Shown: positions 14,901-28,919, counted from the stretch's first letter. The stretch: DNA of 64,000 nucleotides from Paralichthys olivaceus (GCF_024713975.1 NC_091102.1:9305001-9369000), one strand, 5' to 3'. Made by a program: numbers and translations. The notes: generated by a model from the letters alone, not told the origin.

Positions 14901-17782
14901 CATCTTGGATAGACTAGACATGTGTCTGTATCACGACAATCTATTATTTGTCTATTGTGGCGCATGTGTGTCTGAGAAAAATCTCATTGGTGCATTTTCA
15001 GAGTCAAAGTATATTTTTGCTTTGTGTCTACTTTCAGTGAGTTAGATCCATAGTCATCATGAAATTAAACTATTATATTACTTCCCCTGTGTGATTACTA
15101 TGTCAGACTGGCTCTGTCACAGCTCAAGCACTTTTGTGGACAGAAAAATAATTTAATTGCATCCATTTGATTTACAAGCCAAGCATGCCAAAGCCACATA
15201 GTAAAAACTGTATAGGATTTTTCCAGCACATTATGAGATAAAGGATATTTCTACATCTGTTTTTTTATTTCCTACATCTTGCTTACGCTTATTCCTTTTG
15301 GAATATTTGAGGTTTTTCTTGCGCAACATCAAAAAAAACATTCAATCACTGTTAGTGGTCGCTCACCAACACAAGTCCTCTCATCGTGCCCAAGTTGAAG
15401 CCCCCCAGATGGGCAGAGGCAGCGAATCTCCCCCTGAACTTCCTCACAACCGTACTGACAGTGAGCAAGAGAGCAGGTTCTGGAATCTACAATCATGGGC
15501 ACAAACCAAAAAACACACATTTACAAATATGCAAATTTCACTAACTGTTTACAACTGCAACTCAAGGGAAGTACGGATCGTAGCAAAGTGAAACTTACTG
15601 GCACAAGATCCGTCAGGCATCAACGTGTATCCATTGAGACAGTAGCACTTGTAACTGCCATAAGTGTTCATGCAACGATGTTCACAGGGACGAGGTTTCA
15701 AGCCACACTCATTTGAATCTGGAAATAAGAGTCATCTTCATCTACTTGGCCACAAACACCATCTTTTCTAAAGGTCAAACTCGTAACTTAACCTTAACAC
15801 AAATTTAAGACTTTCTTAAAAGCATACCTAAAGCAAGTTATGAGGCCGAAATTCGATCACCCTGTACCCAGTTTGACCCAAGTTTTCCGGACCCTCTTCA
15901 CTGACCCCAATCACTCACCTTGATTACACGTCTTTCCAGTGTATCCTGGGAAGCACTTGCATTTGTTGGGGCCAACACACTCTCCGTGCTTGCAGCCGTG
16001 GTCACACTGAGCTGGTAAAACATTTAACGTGGAAAATACCATCAGAAATATCAGTGGTTTTGAGGATGATGGACTGTAGTCAAACCACACATTCAATTAT
16101 GCAGGAAAGGTTTTTCAATCTAGATGTGGGATTTCCTCCACATTTTCTCGGTTAGGAAAATATCTCTCATGAAAAGAGCAATTGTTTGACCACATAGTAT
16201 TGTGGGAGCAGATTTAGACTTTTCCCTCTGTCTTTCCTGTTTGTTTGCAAAATGGAATGCAAATATAATGGTTGGTGTTCTTATATTAAAACTGTAATCT
16301 ACTGATTGTAAATCAGTCTTTGAATCAATCCTTACCCTCACACTGCCCTTTACTGTTTTTCTTCCAGCCATAGCAACACTCCAGTCTCCCACCATAGCGA
16401 CACACACCTGGTTGGTTTCCAGTAAGGACTTGTCGGTAGTGCCTTTGTAGAGGAAGAGAGAGAGTACAAGGTAAGATATGTGATTTCTCTGTCTCAGCAG
16501 TATTTATAACCCAACCTGGTAATGCGCAGAACATTAAATAGCAAATCTGAAAATAAACCCTAATTACAATGAAACATGAGTTCAGGTTATTCCAAATTCA
16601 TGTTGGTTTTGCTTTCAAGCTGCCAAATTGAGGCTTCCAAGCATCCGTTTCTAATTAACGGCACCAATGGTGGTGTGGTGTGAAAAAAACAAACAACCTA
16701 AATAAAGAGTCCCCTCACATGCTCCCATATAAAAGTAGGACTCCCTGTGAAGCAACAGCCATCTGACAGGATGTTGGCAACAGATGGAGAAAAACACACT
16801 AATCAGACATTTCCTGTGTTGCACATTGATACCCATTGGACGACTCTGTTTCCTCTGTTTAACTTCATCTGACTCTTGTTACCGGAATCAGATGATAATC
16901 TACTGTAAAGTTATTCTCAGTTGTGGTTTAAATAACCTACCGTATAGTATATAGAGATTACATTGCATGTGCATATTTTTAACCTGTCAATTAGATTAAA
17001 ATGCTAATGTTTAAATAAGTAAATGGATGCCGGAATAACACATCCAAATCTAATATTACAGTTTTCAGCATCTTCGATCACACTCAGTTCCAGGCTCTAA
17101 TATTCCAGATGTTAAGGTGTCGCAGGGGCAGCATCCTAAAAGCAGCCTCGGCTCCAGTGGGACTGATGGAATCTGAAACCTGGTAGAAATCAACCAGAAT
17201 AGCTCGGAGAAGAGGGACTCTAAGTGTGACAGGTGCTCTTCAGTTATTTACAGTTGCTGTGCTGCATTTAGCTGACACACTGTCTTAGCTCCCATGGTAC
17301 GGCAGCAGTGTGTACTTACCTTTAAAACAACAGTCTTCCCTGTAACGGTTTAAAGCACATAATTCAGTGCAAAGTAGGGAGGTTCACCTTAATCATTAAG
17401 CTGCACTTAGAATAACAGTATGTGGAGGAACATGACGTTAAAGTGGTAGTTATCCTTTTTTTGGCAACAGGAAGTGGGTCAGATTGCACATCAGCCAATA
17501 CCATAGGTAGCATTTTTGTTTTGTTAGTGATATCAGAACATTTCAGGCTTATTGCAATGTGATAGTAACTTTATAGCACACAGGAATCTCTCTGACATTA
17601 CATCTTTTTGACTATTAACTAAGCACATTTTTAAGTAAAGATTACACCTGTTGCAGACCCACACCATGCAACTTTAAAAAACTCACTGGCTTAATTTCAT
17701 CGACTTACCTATGGGCTCCTGTGCTACCAGAGGAGATGTAGATGAGCAGGAGAACAGCACTGACCAAGGCGAATGGCTGCAT
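8921..17782 (-). CDS. egfl6: EGFL6 secreted EGF-repeat and MAM-domain protein
   Basis: EGFL6 is a secreted matrix factor of developing skin, bone and vessels that binds integrins. Twelve coding exons join in frame to 524 codons (human about 553): 17709-17782, 16336-16442, 15919-16011, 15599-15718, 15367-15486, 14125-14259, 13915-14037, 11298-11558, 10009-10083, 9824-9919, 9464-9726 and 8921-9028. Residues 1-23 are a signal peptide ([20 protein letters not shown]). A Cys-rich [11 protein letters not shown] segment follows, then five EGF modules, one per exon (about 61-257), some with D-x-D/N-E-C calcium-binding starts. The linker is very acidic (about 310-335) and ends with Arg-Gly-Asp at 340-342, an integrin motif kept from human. 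Residues about 373-524 are the MAM domain. The donor after 11298 (A/GTTAAG) is non-optimal but gives the conserved RGDVF junction. Confidence 0.95.
11862..13222 (-). mobile_element. Decayed Tc1-like transposon in an EGFL6 intron
   Basis: The left end ACAGTGCATTCAGACAGTGT and the right end (around GTGAAGGGGTCTGCATATTT) match the paired ends of a Tc1/mariner family common in teleosts. A minus-strand frame at 12301-12534 keeps a transposase block: [20 protein letters not shown], followed by LGQRFTF. Other transposase-like pieces on the same strand are broken by stops and indels, and the element is shorter (about 1.36 kb) than an intact 1.6-kb copy. It is dead. It has the same orientation as EGFL6 and lies between the fifth EGF exon and the acidic-linker exon. 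Confidence 0.8.
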
Positions 17783-18240
17783 GTCTGTGACTGTGAGCAG
17801 CCGGAGCGCTTTGTTTCCCAAGGGGCTGACTTTGGTCGCTGTGAGTTCTGACTACTCCTCCTGGGGGCTTACGCTCTAAAATGCTTATAGACGGGAACAG
17901 GTCTCAGTTGAGCCTCTACTCAAGGCACGCCGGATTTCATGTATTTCCAGAGCACAAAGTCAAAGTCTCCTCAAAGGAAGAAAAAAACAATCTTGCTCTC
18001 TTCATGCAGCAGTCACTCGCAGTGTCCCATAATTTTCCACTTCTCCCTATGTAAATTTCCAGAGGTGGGTTGAAATGAAACTGCACTGAGAGGGATAGGT
18101 TGTGACTTTTGAAGGTAGGAGTGTGTTTGAAAGGGGGGTGGGGATTTCGTTTAGGGGTGCTGCTCTCCTTCACTGAAACCTTATACTGGACCACATGTTA
18201 CTCTTCCTGTGAATCACCAGCAGGAAAAATCACAAGATGC
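17783..18240 (-). promoter_or_regulatory. egfl6: EGFL6 upstream region
   Basis: This is the sequence immediately upstream of the signal-peptide exon and should hold the 5' UTR and promoter. A minus-strand TATA-like TTATAAGCAT occurs near 17882-17890, about 100 bp upstream of the ATG; it is a candidate only. No upstream exon was recognised. Confidence 0.35.
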
Positions 18241-19156
18241 AAATGTGAAATGCAGGATAATTAGATTTTCTCTCTTCTCTGAATTATCATAAGCTTTACA
18301 TGCATCTGTTCGAAAGGCTGCCTATACCCGTGTACTTTTTGGATAATTAGCTCTTATCGGCTAATTGCTGAACTCAGACGTGCACAGGCCTGTCATTAGC
18401 AGCTGCAGAGCTCTTTGATGTCTTACTCACAGGTATACCTGTGCACATAAAGCTTTGCTCCCTCACATGTGCTAATTCCAAATTCAGCCATAAAAAAGGT
18501 TTATGGAGTTTTCACGCCTTCAAAGTCGGCTTCGACATCTGGACAGGAAATGGACAGGTGATGTTTTCTGCAGGAGCTTCAGGGTTTTGTTTACATTTGT
18601 CGTTGAAATACATCTCCCATGTTTTGCTTGACAGATGCTTCATTTTACTTTTTAAATGTCTCTCCAGTGCCACACCACCAGAAGAGGTTTAAAATGGCGA
18701 TAACTGCAATGGAAATAGTTCTCAGATGAGGAGGAAGTCTGTGGTTAAACACAACAATTATTCTGCCAGATATTATGTCAGTAAAAAGAATGAGTTCGTA
18801 AATTGTTTGACCTCTGCAAAAGAGGTTATGTCTTAACTTTCGATTTATGATGGTGGGTGGGGGTGCTCTCACACGCCATAAATTTTGGGTGATAGGTACA
18901 CACACTTAGGGGTGCTGTTTTCTGGTGAGTGACATGCTGAATTCTTTCATGAAATGTATGGGGGGGGGGGTCAATCTGAATTCAAGCTTCAATCTGAAAA
19001 TCAAGTGATGTGTTGTTGTTGTTGAGTGTCCCCCTGATGCCTGTGGTATTGCATTGAACAAGGAAGTAAGTGATAGCATCACATGCAGTCATTTCGTTTG
19101 ATGCACAATATCTTTACAACCTCAATTCTTGGAAAGAACTAACACATATACCTTTA

Positions 19157-19264
<108 letters not shown>

Positions 19265-19350
19265 CTTTGATGTATAGGATGCATGACCTACATGCTTGAG
19301 ATGTCAGTAGTATAGAGTCGGGTTGCAGGCTAGAAATTGGACACAGAGAG

Positions 19351-19389
19351 GTGTGTGTTTGTGTTTGTGTGTGTGTGTGTGTGTGTGTG
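19351..19389 (+). repeat. (GT)n microsatellite with two T interruptions
   Basis: About 39 nt of GT units, interrupted by two TTT steps, 87 nt downstream of the CA tract and complementary to it. Confidence 0.95.
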
Positions 19390-19439
19390 ATGCTCGTGTT
19401 ATGGGAAACCTAAATCTGTTCATAGCAACATTATGGGGA

Positions 19440-19660
19440 TTTTTCTTTCCTATTAGGGACAAATAAAGACGTCCCTGTGACGTAATTCATGAAGACATGT
19501 TTTAAGGTTAGGTAAAGGTTATGTTTAGTTAGGGTTAGGGTTAGGCAATTAATAACTCTGGTTAAGCTCAGAGTAAATCTCCAGGAAATCAATGTAAGAC
19601 AATGGGATTTCCCCTGAAGTCATGGAGACACTGTGTGTGTGCTCTGTGTTATAGGATAGT
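19440..19660 (+). repeat. Dispersed repeat containing short TTAGGG-like units
   Basis: The stretch with GTTAGGGTTAGGGTTAGG near 19528-19545 and flanking GACGTCCCTGTGACGTAATT resembles a dispersed fish repeat in which GGTTAGGG runs are part of the consensus. Boundaries are approximate and the family is not named. Confidence 0.4.
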
Positions 19661-20736
19661 TTTGAAGTGAACAGCGCCACCATCTGTCAAGACTAAAATT
19701 GTGCAGCATTGTGCTTATCACAATTCTGTTTTCATTCAGTGCTGAAGTATTATCAATTTATTATACATGAGTGAAAAACACAAGGATTGCTTCATTTATG
19801 GCAGCTATAAAGTGCACTGTGCTGTTAGTGAGTCAGCTCGTTTAGATGATTAAGCTTTTACAAAAACCTCACTAAAACTACAAATAGTTTAGTTTTAACA
19901 GTACAGCTATGTCTTGTTTATTATGAAATGTTTTTGTAGTTTAAATCTTGAGTCCACTTAGTTCATAGTGCAAATAAACTTCCCCTCAAGGACCACAAAG
20001 TTCAGACTACTCTCAAGTTTCCTTATTTTCTTTTATTACACTTTTCGTCCAGGAGGGGGAAACATAGTACAACATTTAGGTGGAGACAAAAGGCCATGCT
20101 GCTATGGACTCTGAATTCATTTAACCTGTAGCTGAGCTGGAGTTTCACCTTCATTCCGTTTTGATTATGCATCAGACATCAGTGTGTCTTGGTAAAAGTG
20201 ATTTATGGATTAATGTGTTGTGACTAGATTTGAACAGAGATCTCAGTTGTGTGTGAGTGGAAATTTACCAGCAGGGTGATTCAAAGGGTGCTTTGTCACG
20301 TATCTGTCAGAAGAGGTCCACATCTGTTTAGATATGTTGACTGAAGGAGGCCACAACATGTCCTGAATGACAGGAACATTACAAAGAGATGTGGCTGCTG
20401 ATTGGTCAGTGGTTTACTTTACTGTTTCGTGGACATGAACAAAGGCATTGAAACTGTAGTTTATAAGTTTTAGCATTTTAGTTTTAGCGTTTTAGTGCAT
20501 ATGATAGATCCAGAATTACATCGGTCACTTTGGGCTGTTTTCATGCGTTGCCTTTGGAATGAGGAAGCAAGTTGTGTCCATGTTTCCATATGTTTTTGTG
20601 AGGTGGCTACAAATCAAAGCTGCAAGTGGCACAGCGCTTTGTTGCCACATCGCAGCCTTCAGGACACTTCCCACTTGCCCACATCTGATGATTCACTCTC
20701 CTCTTACTTAACACAAGTCGATCAAGCTTTCATTTG

Positions 20737-20761
20737 ATATATATATATATATATATATGTG

Positions 20762-20799
<38 letters not shown>
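20737..20799 (+). repeat. (TA)n microsatellite with GTGTG interruption
   Basis: About 60 nt of alternating T and A, with a GTGTGTATATATACA interruption in the middle. It is nearly self-complementary. Confidence 0.95.
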
Positions 20800-20803
<4 letters not shown>

Positions 20804-22914
20804 CTGTAGTTTAACCGAACTGAAACAAGCATTTCCCTTTTTTGGGAAATTCAGATGCATCAATGTGGGCACACATCCAGTTTTCATAAAGTCTGAGGAG
20901 TCCCTCACTATAGCCCATGATACATTGAGCAAGACTTTTACTATAAAAGGATAAACATGGCTGTTGAAGAGTTATTTTGAAAGTGATGTGTGTACACAAC
21001 CACATCCTGCCCTGACGGGGAGATGACATGAGCTGCACTGCAGAGAGCACTCGCTGCTATGAAAATGAGCCACTGCTCATCGAAAGGTTACCATTTGTGT
21101 TACACACTATTTCAGATGGTGTGTTTAAATACATTTAAGCAATTCTGTCTAGATTGACTTCTAGGTTGACTTTCTTTTAAATTTGCTAAAGCTAGACATT
21201 CATCCATAAATATTTAAGATATTTTGTGGTAATGCGTGTGTGGTTATTCTAAAAACCCTAAACATGAACAACCAACATTTGTAAGATTGCAGTTGTGCAG
21301 GCAGTGAAACTGTTACTTCCTCTTGCAGTAATGGGACCTTAAGAAATCTTTTTGACTGGGTACACGGGTGCAATCCAAAATGGAGGATCTATAATATCAT
21401 CTCTAGTAAAGACAGGGGATTGTACACACACCCTCTTGTTTGAAAGGAGAGAGAAACAAGCTGCCCATTGTGTGACTTTCCAAAATTATATTTTCGACAT
21501 TGTGTCCAGAAGAAGTTCATTGTTGTGATTTTATGGCTCTTTCCTCTTTGTGACCTGAAACCTCCTGTATTTCACACACAGAAGATTCTATATGTCCAAG
21601 TGCTTCTCCTGGAACATCTGTCGCCTGCAGATTACACAATGACAGACTGCTGCTTAGTGGGTTTGAACCCAGTGTAACCAGAGAGACAGACCTTGGGGGA
21701 TTCACGCCGCGCGTGAGATCACACAGACACTTTTGCCCCTTGACATGATGAGTGTGACAGACTAAACACAAGCTCTGGCCTCAGCTGGGCACTCGTCCCC
21801 CTCTTATTAATTATGCAGCAGTGGACACTACTGTACCATGCTGTGAGGGAAGACCCAGAGCTCTCAAGACAGTTGATGTGTAGCCCACCATTATTTATTG
21901 ATGGGCTTGTCTGGTCAGGGATGTTACAGTAACCAGTCTGTCAGTCTCCAATGCTGGCCACTCTGTTGCAGAGCTGACGATGGTGCTTCACAAAATAAAA
22001 CCAAACTTAGTCAATTATTTTGCAGCTGTCCTCCTGCATTAAGGGGCCGACTGGTTTCTTGTGAGTCATCTTCCTTGATCCATACTGACTACATTCCAAA
22101 CACCACTAAACAACATTACATATACTCCAGTCCATACAGGATCAATGATGTTGCTTCTATTTCCTTAAATCTTTGGCTGGGTCTAATGTGGAACTTCCCC
22201 TCTGCACTTCCTGCCACATGTCTAAATCTACAGACATGTACTTCTCAAACAGCCTCTTTCATTTAAGGTTGTGCATTCAACATTTTTCTTTCACAATATG
22301 TTTAAATCACTTGTGCTGTCTTGTTTTACTCTTTATGTTTGCTGTATCCCACTTGTGTTTGTACCTGGTACATGCATTTTGTAGTTTAAACCATTACTCG
22401 TTCACACATAAGTTCCAGAAAGAGGGAGAAATGAAACCTACAACAAATTTTCCATGCTGTTATTACCAAAGCTACAATTATAAATGGACACTGCACGGTG
22501 ATAATGAAGCTGTAACTGAATTGTTCTTTGATGTCTGCAGGGGAACAATTTACCATTTAACCTTTTTTGTCAAGTGTGAAGACCCTAAAGGTTAGAGTTT
22601 AAATTCCGTCCTTTATTCTCCTGAGCTGGTGAGGTTCATGCTGGGTATAATTACATAGTTATATACAGAGAAGAGAAACCAGCTCACCTTGATGCAAGGA
22701 TTGTGTAAACTGCATGCCTAACATGATGCGACATGCTGCAGTATCACCTTTTACGTATAACCGTGTCTCTAAGGTGCCTTGACTCTCTATGCGGGGATTA
22801 TAGGGTGCTGGACAGACTTTTAAAACAGTTGTGCTGTGTGGTTAGTGAAAATGAAAACAACCTCATTTCATTTCCTCTTTCTAGTTGCAGGAACACTCAA
22901 AGATATGAGAGGAG

Positions 22915-23080
22915 TATAAGATTCAAGATTTAAGAAGATTTATTGTCATTCCAAAATATGAGGTACATGAGAGGGAATGAAACTAAGAACTGAGGTCCTG
23001 GTAAGCAGCAATGAAATAGAAACCTAGAATCTAAAAACTAAGCAGAGGCAGCAAATAAACACAATGAAATTAATTAATAG
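22915..23080 (+). mobile_element. Possible LINE 3'-end fragment
   Basis: The phrase GATTTAAGAAGATTTATTGT, with the following CATTCC and a nearby CAATGAAATT, resembles the 3' end of dispersed fish retroelements (TTCAAGATTCAAGA...TTTATTGTCAT type). No coding part is present. Family and limits are uncertain. Confidence 0.4.
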
Positions 23081-23887
23081 TATAAGTATGTTTTCTGGTT
23101 TAAACATATACATATACCCTAAAAGTTATGTACCTGCACAGGCACCTTTTGCCTGGTTCTTTTTTTGCATATATTGTAGGTCTCAGCAGACAGGAATGAG
23201 GCTCCTCTCTTTCTGTGTCTGCACAGTATGAGGTGGAAGCAGCCTTCAACAAAGGGAAGAGAGAAAATGTCACAAATAGCAGAAGTCAGAAGGACCGGTT
23301 TAAAAACTTTGGCCTATGCTTTGTCTTGACAGCTTCCGCAGGCCCACTTTGAGCCACAAACACACAAACACATGCACACATTTGGAGATCTCCATGTGCT
23401 GATCCACACTGATTAAGGCAAGATTAAACCACTCTCAGACGAATCGGATTGCCATAGCTTTAGTGGCCTTGTTTCACAAGAAGCTCTTTTGACCAGTGCA
23501 AACATGGCTACAGAATACATTAGTTGTAATTCAGGTTTGTGTGGCTTTGTGGCATTATCTTCATATCTTTTTCAAAGGATCAATATGGAAATCCCCATGG
23601 TCAATACAGCATTCTGTACATTCAGTTGAGAGATGTTGTTGGTAGCTAAGCTTGGGTGGTTTTCAACAAGCTGTAAATCCACCAGGTTGCTGTAGGTCTG
23701 TCTGGAGAGCTCACTCATCTCTCCTTATATACAGTCTATATGGTTCATCTCACTCTGGACCATGGTGCAAAGCAGTAAAAGATTAAAAAAAAAAACATCC
23801 ATCATGCAGGAATTATACAAACATGTACAACAACAATACACATATCACATACGTCACTCAAAATATAATTAATGATCATCATCAAGT

Positions 23888-24185
23888 ATATTGGCTGGCA
23901 CAGTTGTGCAGTGGTCAGCACTGTTTCCTCACTTAGTTCAAATCTGGGATCAGGCCTTGCTGCTTGGAATTTGCATGTTCTTCCTGTTCCTTTTCTCCAG
24001 ATACTTTGGCTTCCTCCCACTGAAGCAAAAATTGCCCATGAATTTAAATGTAGTAGTTTGTGTCTGGATGTTGACCCTGCGATGTGCTGATGACCTGTCC
24101 AGGGTGTAGTCTGCCTCACGCCTCAATGTCAGCTAGGCGCTTGCTCCCACCATGATAGGTGGTTTAGATAAAGGATTGATGGAGC
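23888..24185 (+). mobile_element. SINE-like dispersed repeat, plus orientation
   Basis: The order of phrases fits a very common percomorph repeat: GTTGTGCAGTGGTCAGCACT (A-box-like), AGTTCAAATCTGGG (B-box-like), TTGCATGTTCTTCCTG, GGCTTCCTCCCACTG, AATTGCCCATG, GACCTGTCCAGGGTGTA, AATGTCAGCTAGG and GGATTGATGGA. The copy is diverged. A second copy in inverted orientation is in FRMPD4 (about 50447-50757). Confidence 0.65.
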
Positions 24186-27100
24186 AAGTCTCAAAATATA
24201 TCATTACTCCTGCAGCATTACAAGTCTTGACAAGTATAATATGACGTGTGCAGCTGGTAGTGGGAGTCACTGGCACACAGATCAAGCTGTTCCGTACATC
24301 GTGTAGCTGGCATATAATGTTTCTTACCAGAGGCTGATATTTCAGGCAATTTATACCGATGATCATAGAAAAGTAGTGATCGTTAAACCCAAAATAGTAA
24401 AACATCCTGATAATGTTTCTTCACCTTCACCACAAGACAGGGTTGTTTAAAGCCTTGTGAGAACAGATGAAACCAACACCTAAAATATTAAGATGGTTAA
24501 AGTATGCATGTGCAAAATGATGAGCAAGTTCAAATAAGATAAATAAAGAAAGTGTGGAATCAGCTCAGCATAATCTTCAGCTTTAACTCAAAGCTGTTCA
24601 AATGTAAGTCCACCCACACGGTTGATTCATCTGTGGAGTTTTGCTTCTACTTTGAGGCACTGCAACTCACTAACCACATCCTCTTACATACCTTTGAAAA
24701 CTCTTAGTTCAGATGACAAACAAGCTGCTGTAACACACATTGAAACTGTAAATGCAGCATGATCAAATGAGCAATAAAAATGTGATTTGTTTTGCTCATC
24801 TTAAGTGCTACTGCAGGACTAGTATCAAATGCTAACACATTTTAAAAATAGCACAAAAAGTCATGATGAATAATTTCAGAGAAATTATTATCCTATATGC
24901 AGACGGTGTAATGAGCACTCTGGGAAACAAAAATTTTGTGTGCATAAGTGGGAGGAGGAAAAGTTGAGACATGGTGGAGCTCTGAAGATTTGTCAAGAGC
25001 ATTGTTCTGCTCTGGTATGATGATGCACCAGCCTGAAGGACTTAACTCGAGAGCAACGTTATTAGTGGAGCTTTGGCTCTTTGTGTCCAATCACAACTGT
25101 CATTTATCAATGCACTGTGCTATTATTTGTGGGGAAACATCTCCATAAATGTAACGTCTAAGTGGTGAGACTAAACAAAACCAAGGGTCGCGTTGTGCGT
25201 TGTTGTGTTTTAAGTCCATCTTAAATGTTGTTTCAGGGAGGAAAGTCTGGTCAGAGAAATATTTTTCTAAAAGAAAAAGGGAACTACTTAGTTTCCTGCA
25301 GTGCACACAGCCCTCAGCAGATTTCAGACTAAACTTGTGACTTTGACAGAGCATTGAAATAAGAAAAGTCCTTGTTCTGTCTCTCAACTCATCTACCCAG
25401 TGGCCTGGTAACAGTGTGACTTATAGAAGCCATGTTTATGAGCCATTACCAAAGGAAAAGATCTGTTACTGAGCCTGTGAGGGAACAAATCTAGTTTGCC
25501 TACATCAAATGTCTGCCCGTACTCTGCAGTGTTTGCTTGTAGTTCTCCTTTTCTAACATGCAAATTCATTCAGCCTGAACTATAAAGTTGATGCAATATG
25601 CTTGATTTGATCAAAATTTTTTTTAGAACAATTTTGAGTCACCTTCCTCATCTCCTGTGTCTGTTCTTCTTCACACATCACACAATTTTGCCACCTCCAT
25701 TAAACACTTCCTGTCACACATGATCACTGTTATCATGCAGGCTTAACGCCTCACCTTGTTCTCACTCTGCTGCATGTGTGTGACAGTATTTGGTTAGCCA
25801 GGCTCGTAGGTGGCGTGTTACCATTCACACTGGGGGTGATACTTGCAGCTGTAATGCACACGCATGCACATGTCACATTGCATCTCTCTGCACTACATCT
25901 CTGTCAGTGCAGCCCAGACACGGGTTCTTAGCTAATCATTTTACAAAAATCTTGTCCTGCAAGCCTGATAAGTAGAAGTCTATTTCTTTATGGATTTAAT
26001 GTGACTTTTTCCTAACTCAACCTGTAACTTAGTAAACAGAGCCCAACTGATTCGCAGATATGAGCCTTTTTTTAAAAATGGCAAACATATCTCAAGTAGA
26101 GGAGGTTGAGCTCAAAGTTTCAGGTTCCACATGTCCCTCTTTTTCCAGCGTATTTAGCGTTTAACTTAACCTTTTGTCTAAAGCTGAGAACTAATTGCCA
26201 GGATGCTATGATAGAATTGACCATTTAATCAAGTGCCTGTGGTTGTGATGGAGATGACGTTTGTGTTGGTGCATCCTGTTTTTCCTCATCCTGATTTGTC
26301 GGCGCTGACTTGGAGATAATTGTTTCACGTACTGACTCAGAAGCTGGCTGCTCTTCTATAAATTTGTAGGACTGACACCATGAATGCAAAATATTCTGTA
26401 AGCAACTGTTCATTATGTTAAGTAAAGGTGAGCAGCTTTCAGAGAAGAAGGAACAGGTTAGGCAACATCTTCTTACTATTTACTCTGCCTTTGTATTTGC
26501 TCTGTTTTGAAAAGCAATTTTAAAGTTTTTGTAGCTTTTTGTTTAAATTCCCATTAAAATATGCATACAGATCGATAAATGATCGGTTTTTAAGTCCGAT
26601 AGATATTTTCTCTCTCTGCCACAAATCTTAAGCATCGCAAGGAACATTTGTTCTCTGTCACACATAGCAACCATTATGGCGTGTCCCTGGATTGGCCAGC
26701 TCACGCCCTCAGCTTTTGTGTCTACCTATCGCACAATAGCGGCGCTGCTTTTTCCCACCGTGGGTATAATAATGAAGACAAAGATGAATTGTCCCTTTCG
26801 TGACACACTCTGAGTTAAGAACATAAAGATGCTGAACCTCCCCATACAGATGAGTGGTATTTTCAGTCCTGGCTTCAGTTTTATTATACCTGTATACATT
26901 TTCTCATATAAGTCAATAAATTAATCTTAAATGTTATTTAACAACATGAATCCATGTTATTGGTTTTTATCTGCTTCCCTACTGACTGAACTTCTACCAC
27001 TACTACTGAGCTAATAAGAATTTCACATATATGTTGACAGTGTTAGAGTTTGCAATCCATAATGTCTCTCCTCCTTATGTATCTATTATATTTAGCATGA

Positions 27101-28319
27101 TTCTGAACTGCTCTGTTCTGTTATTCAGTGCTTGCAGCAAAACATATAACTTGACACCGTAACACCACACCTCTTTGGTGCCACACAGGTTTAAATGTTT
27201 GATTCAGGTCTTTTTAATAACTAAAAGAAACGGAAGTGTTCTGCTGGAATAACATTTGAGTGAAATAAGATCCTTGTTACATCCTAGTTCAAAACAAAGC
27301 GCTTGAACTGGTGTGTGACCACCTGGAAGACTGGTAATTTGTTAAATCAGTGTTGATTTGTAGTGTGTATAGCACTACAGCCACTATAAATAACTGTATA
27401 AATCTTCAAAAATCCTTGTTTTCCTCTTTCAAATGTATATATTTGTTAACCTATTGAAGGATTCAGATAATGCTTAGGCAGACATTCTTTCACAGTAATG
27501 CAGAGCACAACACGTACACATTGCCCAACAACAATTTGTGACACAGGAGAACCAGGTTCGAACAGGTCTGCAATCTAAACATTTGTTTCCTCCCCCAAGC
27601 ATTCCCCTGACCTGCACTGTGAGAACAAAACACAGAAAATAGTTCACTAGGGAGTTGAGTTTCTCATGTGTCACTTCTTCCCCTTGCAGGTTTTCCCAGT
27701 TGGCCTGACCTACAAGACTTTATTTTAATTGTTGTGTATTATTTTACATAACAGCTGATAGCACACCTAGTAAAAACACAGCACTGTTCTAAAGAGAAAA
27801 AAAGACAAAAGATGTTTCTGTTAATGATCATGTGACAGAGACCTACTCCACGCAGACAGGAAAACTGCTATATTGTAAATCATTAGTTATGGTCATCTTC
27901 TGGATTACTGTTGAATGTGAAGTACCTACCATAACTCTACATATGTAGCGCTCTGAACAACACAACTGTCTCTGGTAATGTGTGTAAACCTGAAATCTTC
28001 TGTCTGCTGCCATGGAAACAGAGCAGAAGAAAGATGGACTGGCCGCTCAGGTTTTCAGACCAAATGCGAGGAAGGAGCAGAAGCACAGGGAGGAGTCTCA
28101 CCATGCTGAGATCCTGTCACTTCCTCTGGCATGTAAAAACTACAACCTGTCAGAACACGCTTTTCTCATGATGGTCCATACATTTACTGCTAGTAAGGCC
28201 GCTTTATTCAGTTTGATTGTAAGGGTTTGCAATGTCATGCCAAATTTAGTTTAAAATTAAAAAAGGCAGTTTTTTTTCTCTTCTTATGTCACATTAACAT
28301 TATTACATATTGATATATA

Positions 28320-28335
28320 TATATATATATATATT
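28320..28335 (+). repeat. Short (TA)n run
   Basis: About 16-20 nt of alternating T and A next to an A-rich stretch; a minor microsatellite. Confidence 0.8.
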
Positions 28336-28467
28336 AAAAAATAAAAAGATTCCAGGTACTTCAGCTATTAATGTTCAAATCTAACAGCAGAGTAAAAAAC
28401 TGATCTCAGTGACTTTGAGCTTGTTGCTGCCAGACAGGCTGTTCTGAGCATTTCTGAATTGTTACTG

Positions 28468-28650
28468 ACCATGTTCGTCCCTTTATAGAAACAATTCACT
28501 CATCTTCTAATCAAAGTAATGCTCCACATCACAAAGTAAAAGGCGTCTCAGAGTGCTTTCATGACAATGACTTCAGTGTACTTCAGTGCCCTTCCAGAGT
28601 CACCAGATCTAAATCCAATAGAACCTCTGGGATGTGATGCCTCTGTGCCT
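28468..28650 (+). pseudogene. Tc1-like transposase relic
   Basis: Reading the plus strand at about 28588-28635 gives ALPESPDLNPIEPLG, the conserved block around the last acidic residue of Tc1-type DDE transposases (SPDLNPIE). The preceding 120 bp read like the same transposase, with AATGCTCCACATCACAAAG corresponding to its NAPCHKA-type block, but stop codons break it. No terminal repeats were found. Confidence 0.7.
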
Positions 28651-28919
28651 CTTTGCCATGTAACAGTACAATGTGATTGTTGATATGCAGTATAAGCCCT
28701 CTGTGGGGAAGCAGACGCTCCTGAGTGCTCTCATTCTCAACGCACATTACGTATGCGGCCATAGTCAGGCATCTGTGCTCTTCGTGGGCAGTCCAGAGGG
28801 TGCCCATCACAACACTGGCAGATGGCCTCGTGGTGCCTCAAGCCGAGTGCACCACGATCAGCCCTTAGTGTCACGTCAGTGTCATTTGCAACCCTTTTCA
28901 CGGACAGTTTTTTTTTAAT

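Noticed and set aside
19525-19548. Interstitial telomere array
   Set aside because: Only about three TTAGGG-like units are present, inside a longer dispersed repeat; this is not a telomeric array.
23888-23960. A tRNA gene
   Set aside because: A- and B-box-like phrases are present but no cloverleaf can be drawn; it belongs to a SINE-like repeat.
26225-26413. Small minus-strand protein with a Ser/Thr/Gln-rich tail
   Set aside because: No related family is recognised, and there is no convincing promoter, splice site or length; likely chance.
28012-28254. An 80-codon plus-strand frame starting METEQKKDGL
   Set aside because: The hydrophilic start looks plausible, but no homologue is recognised, the second half is unlike a folded protein, and no neighbouring exon was found.
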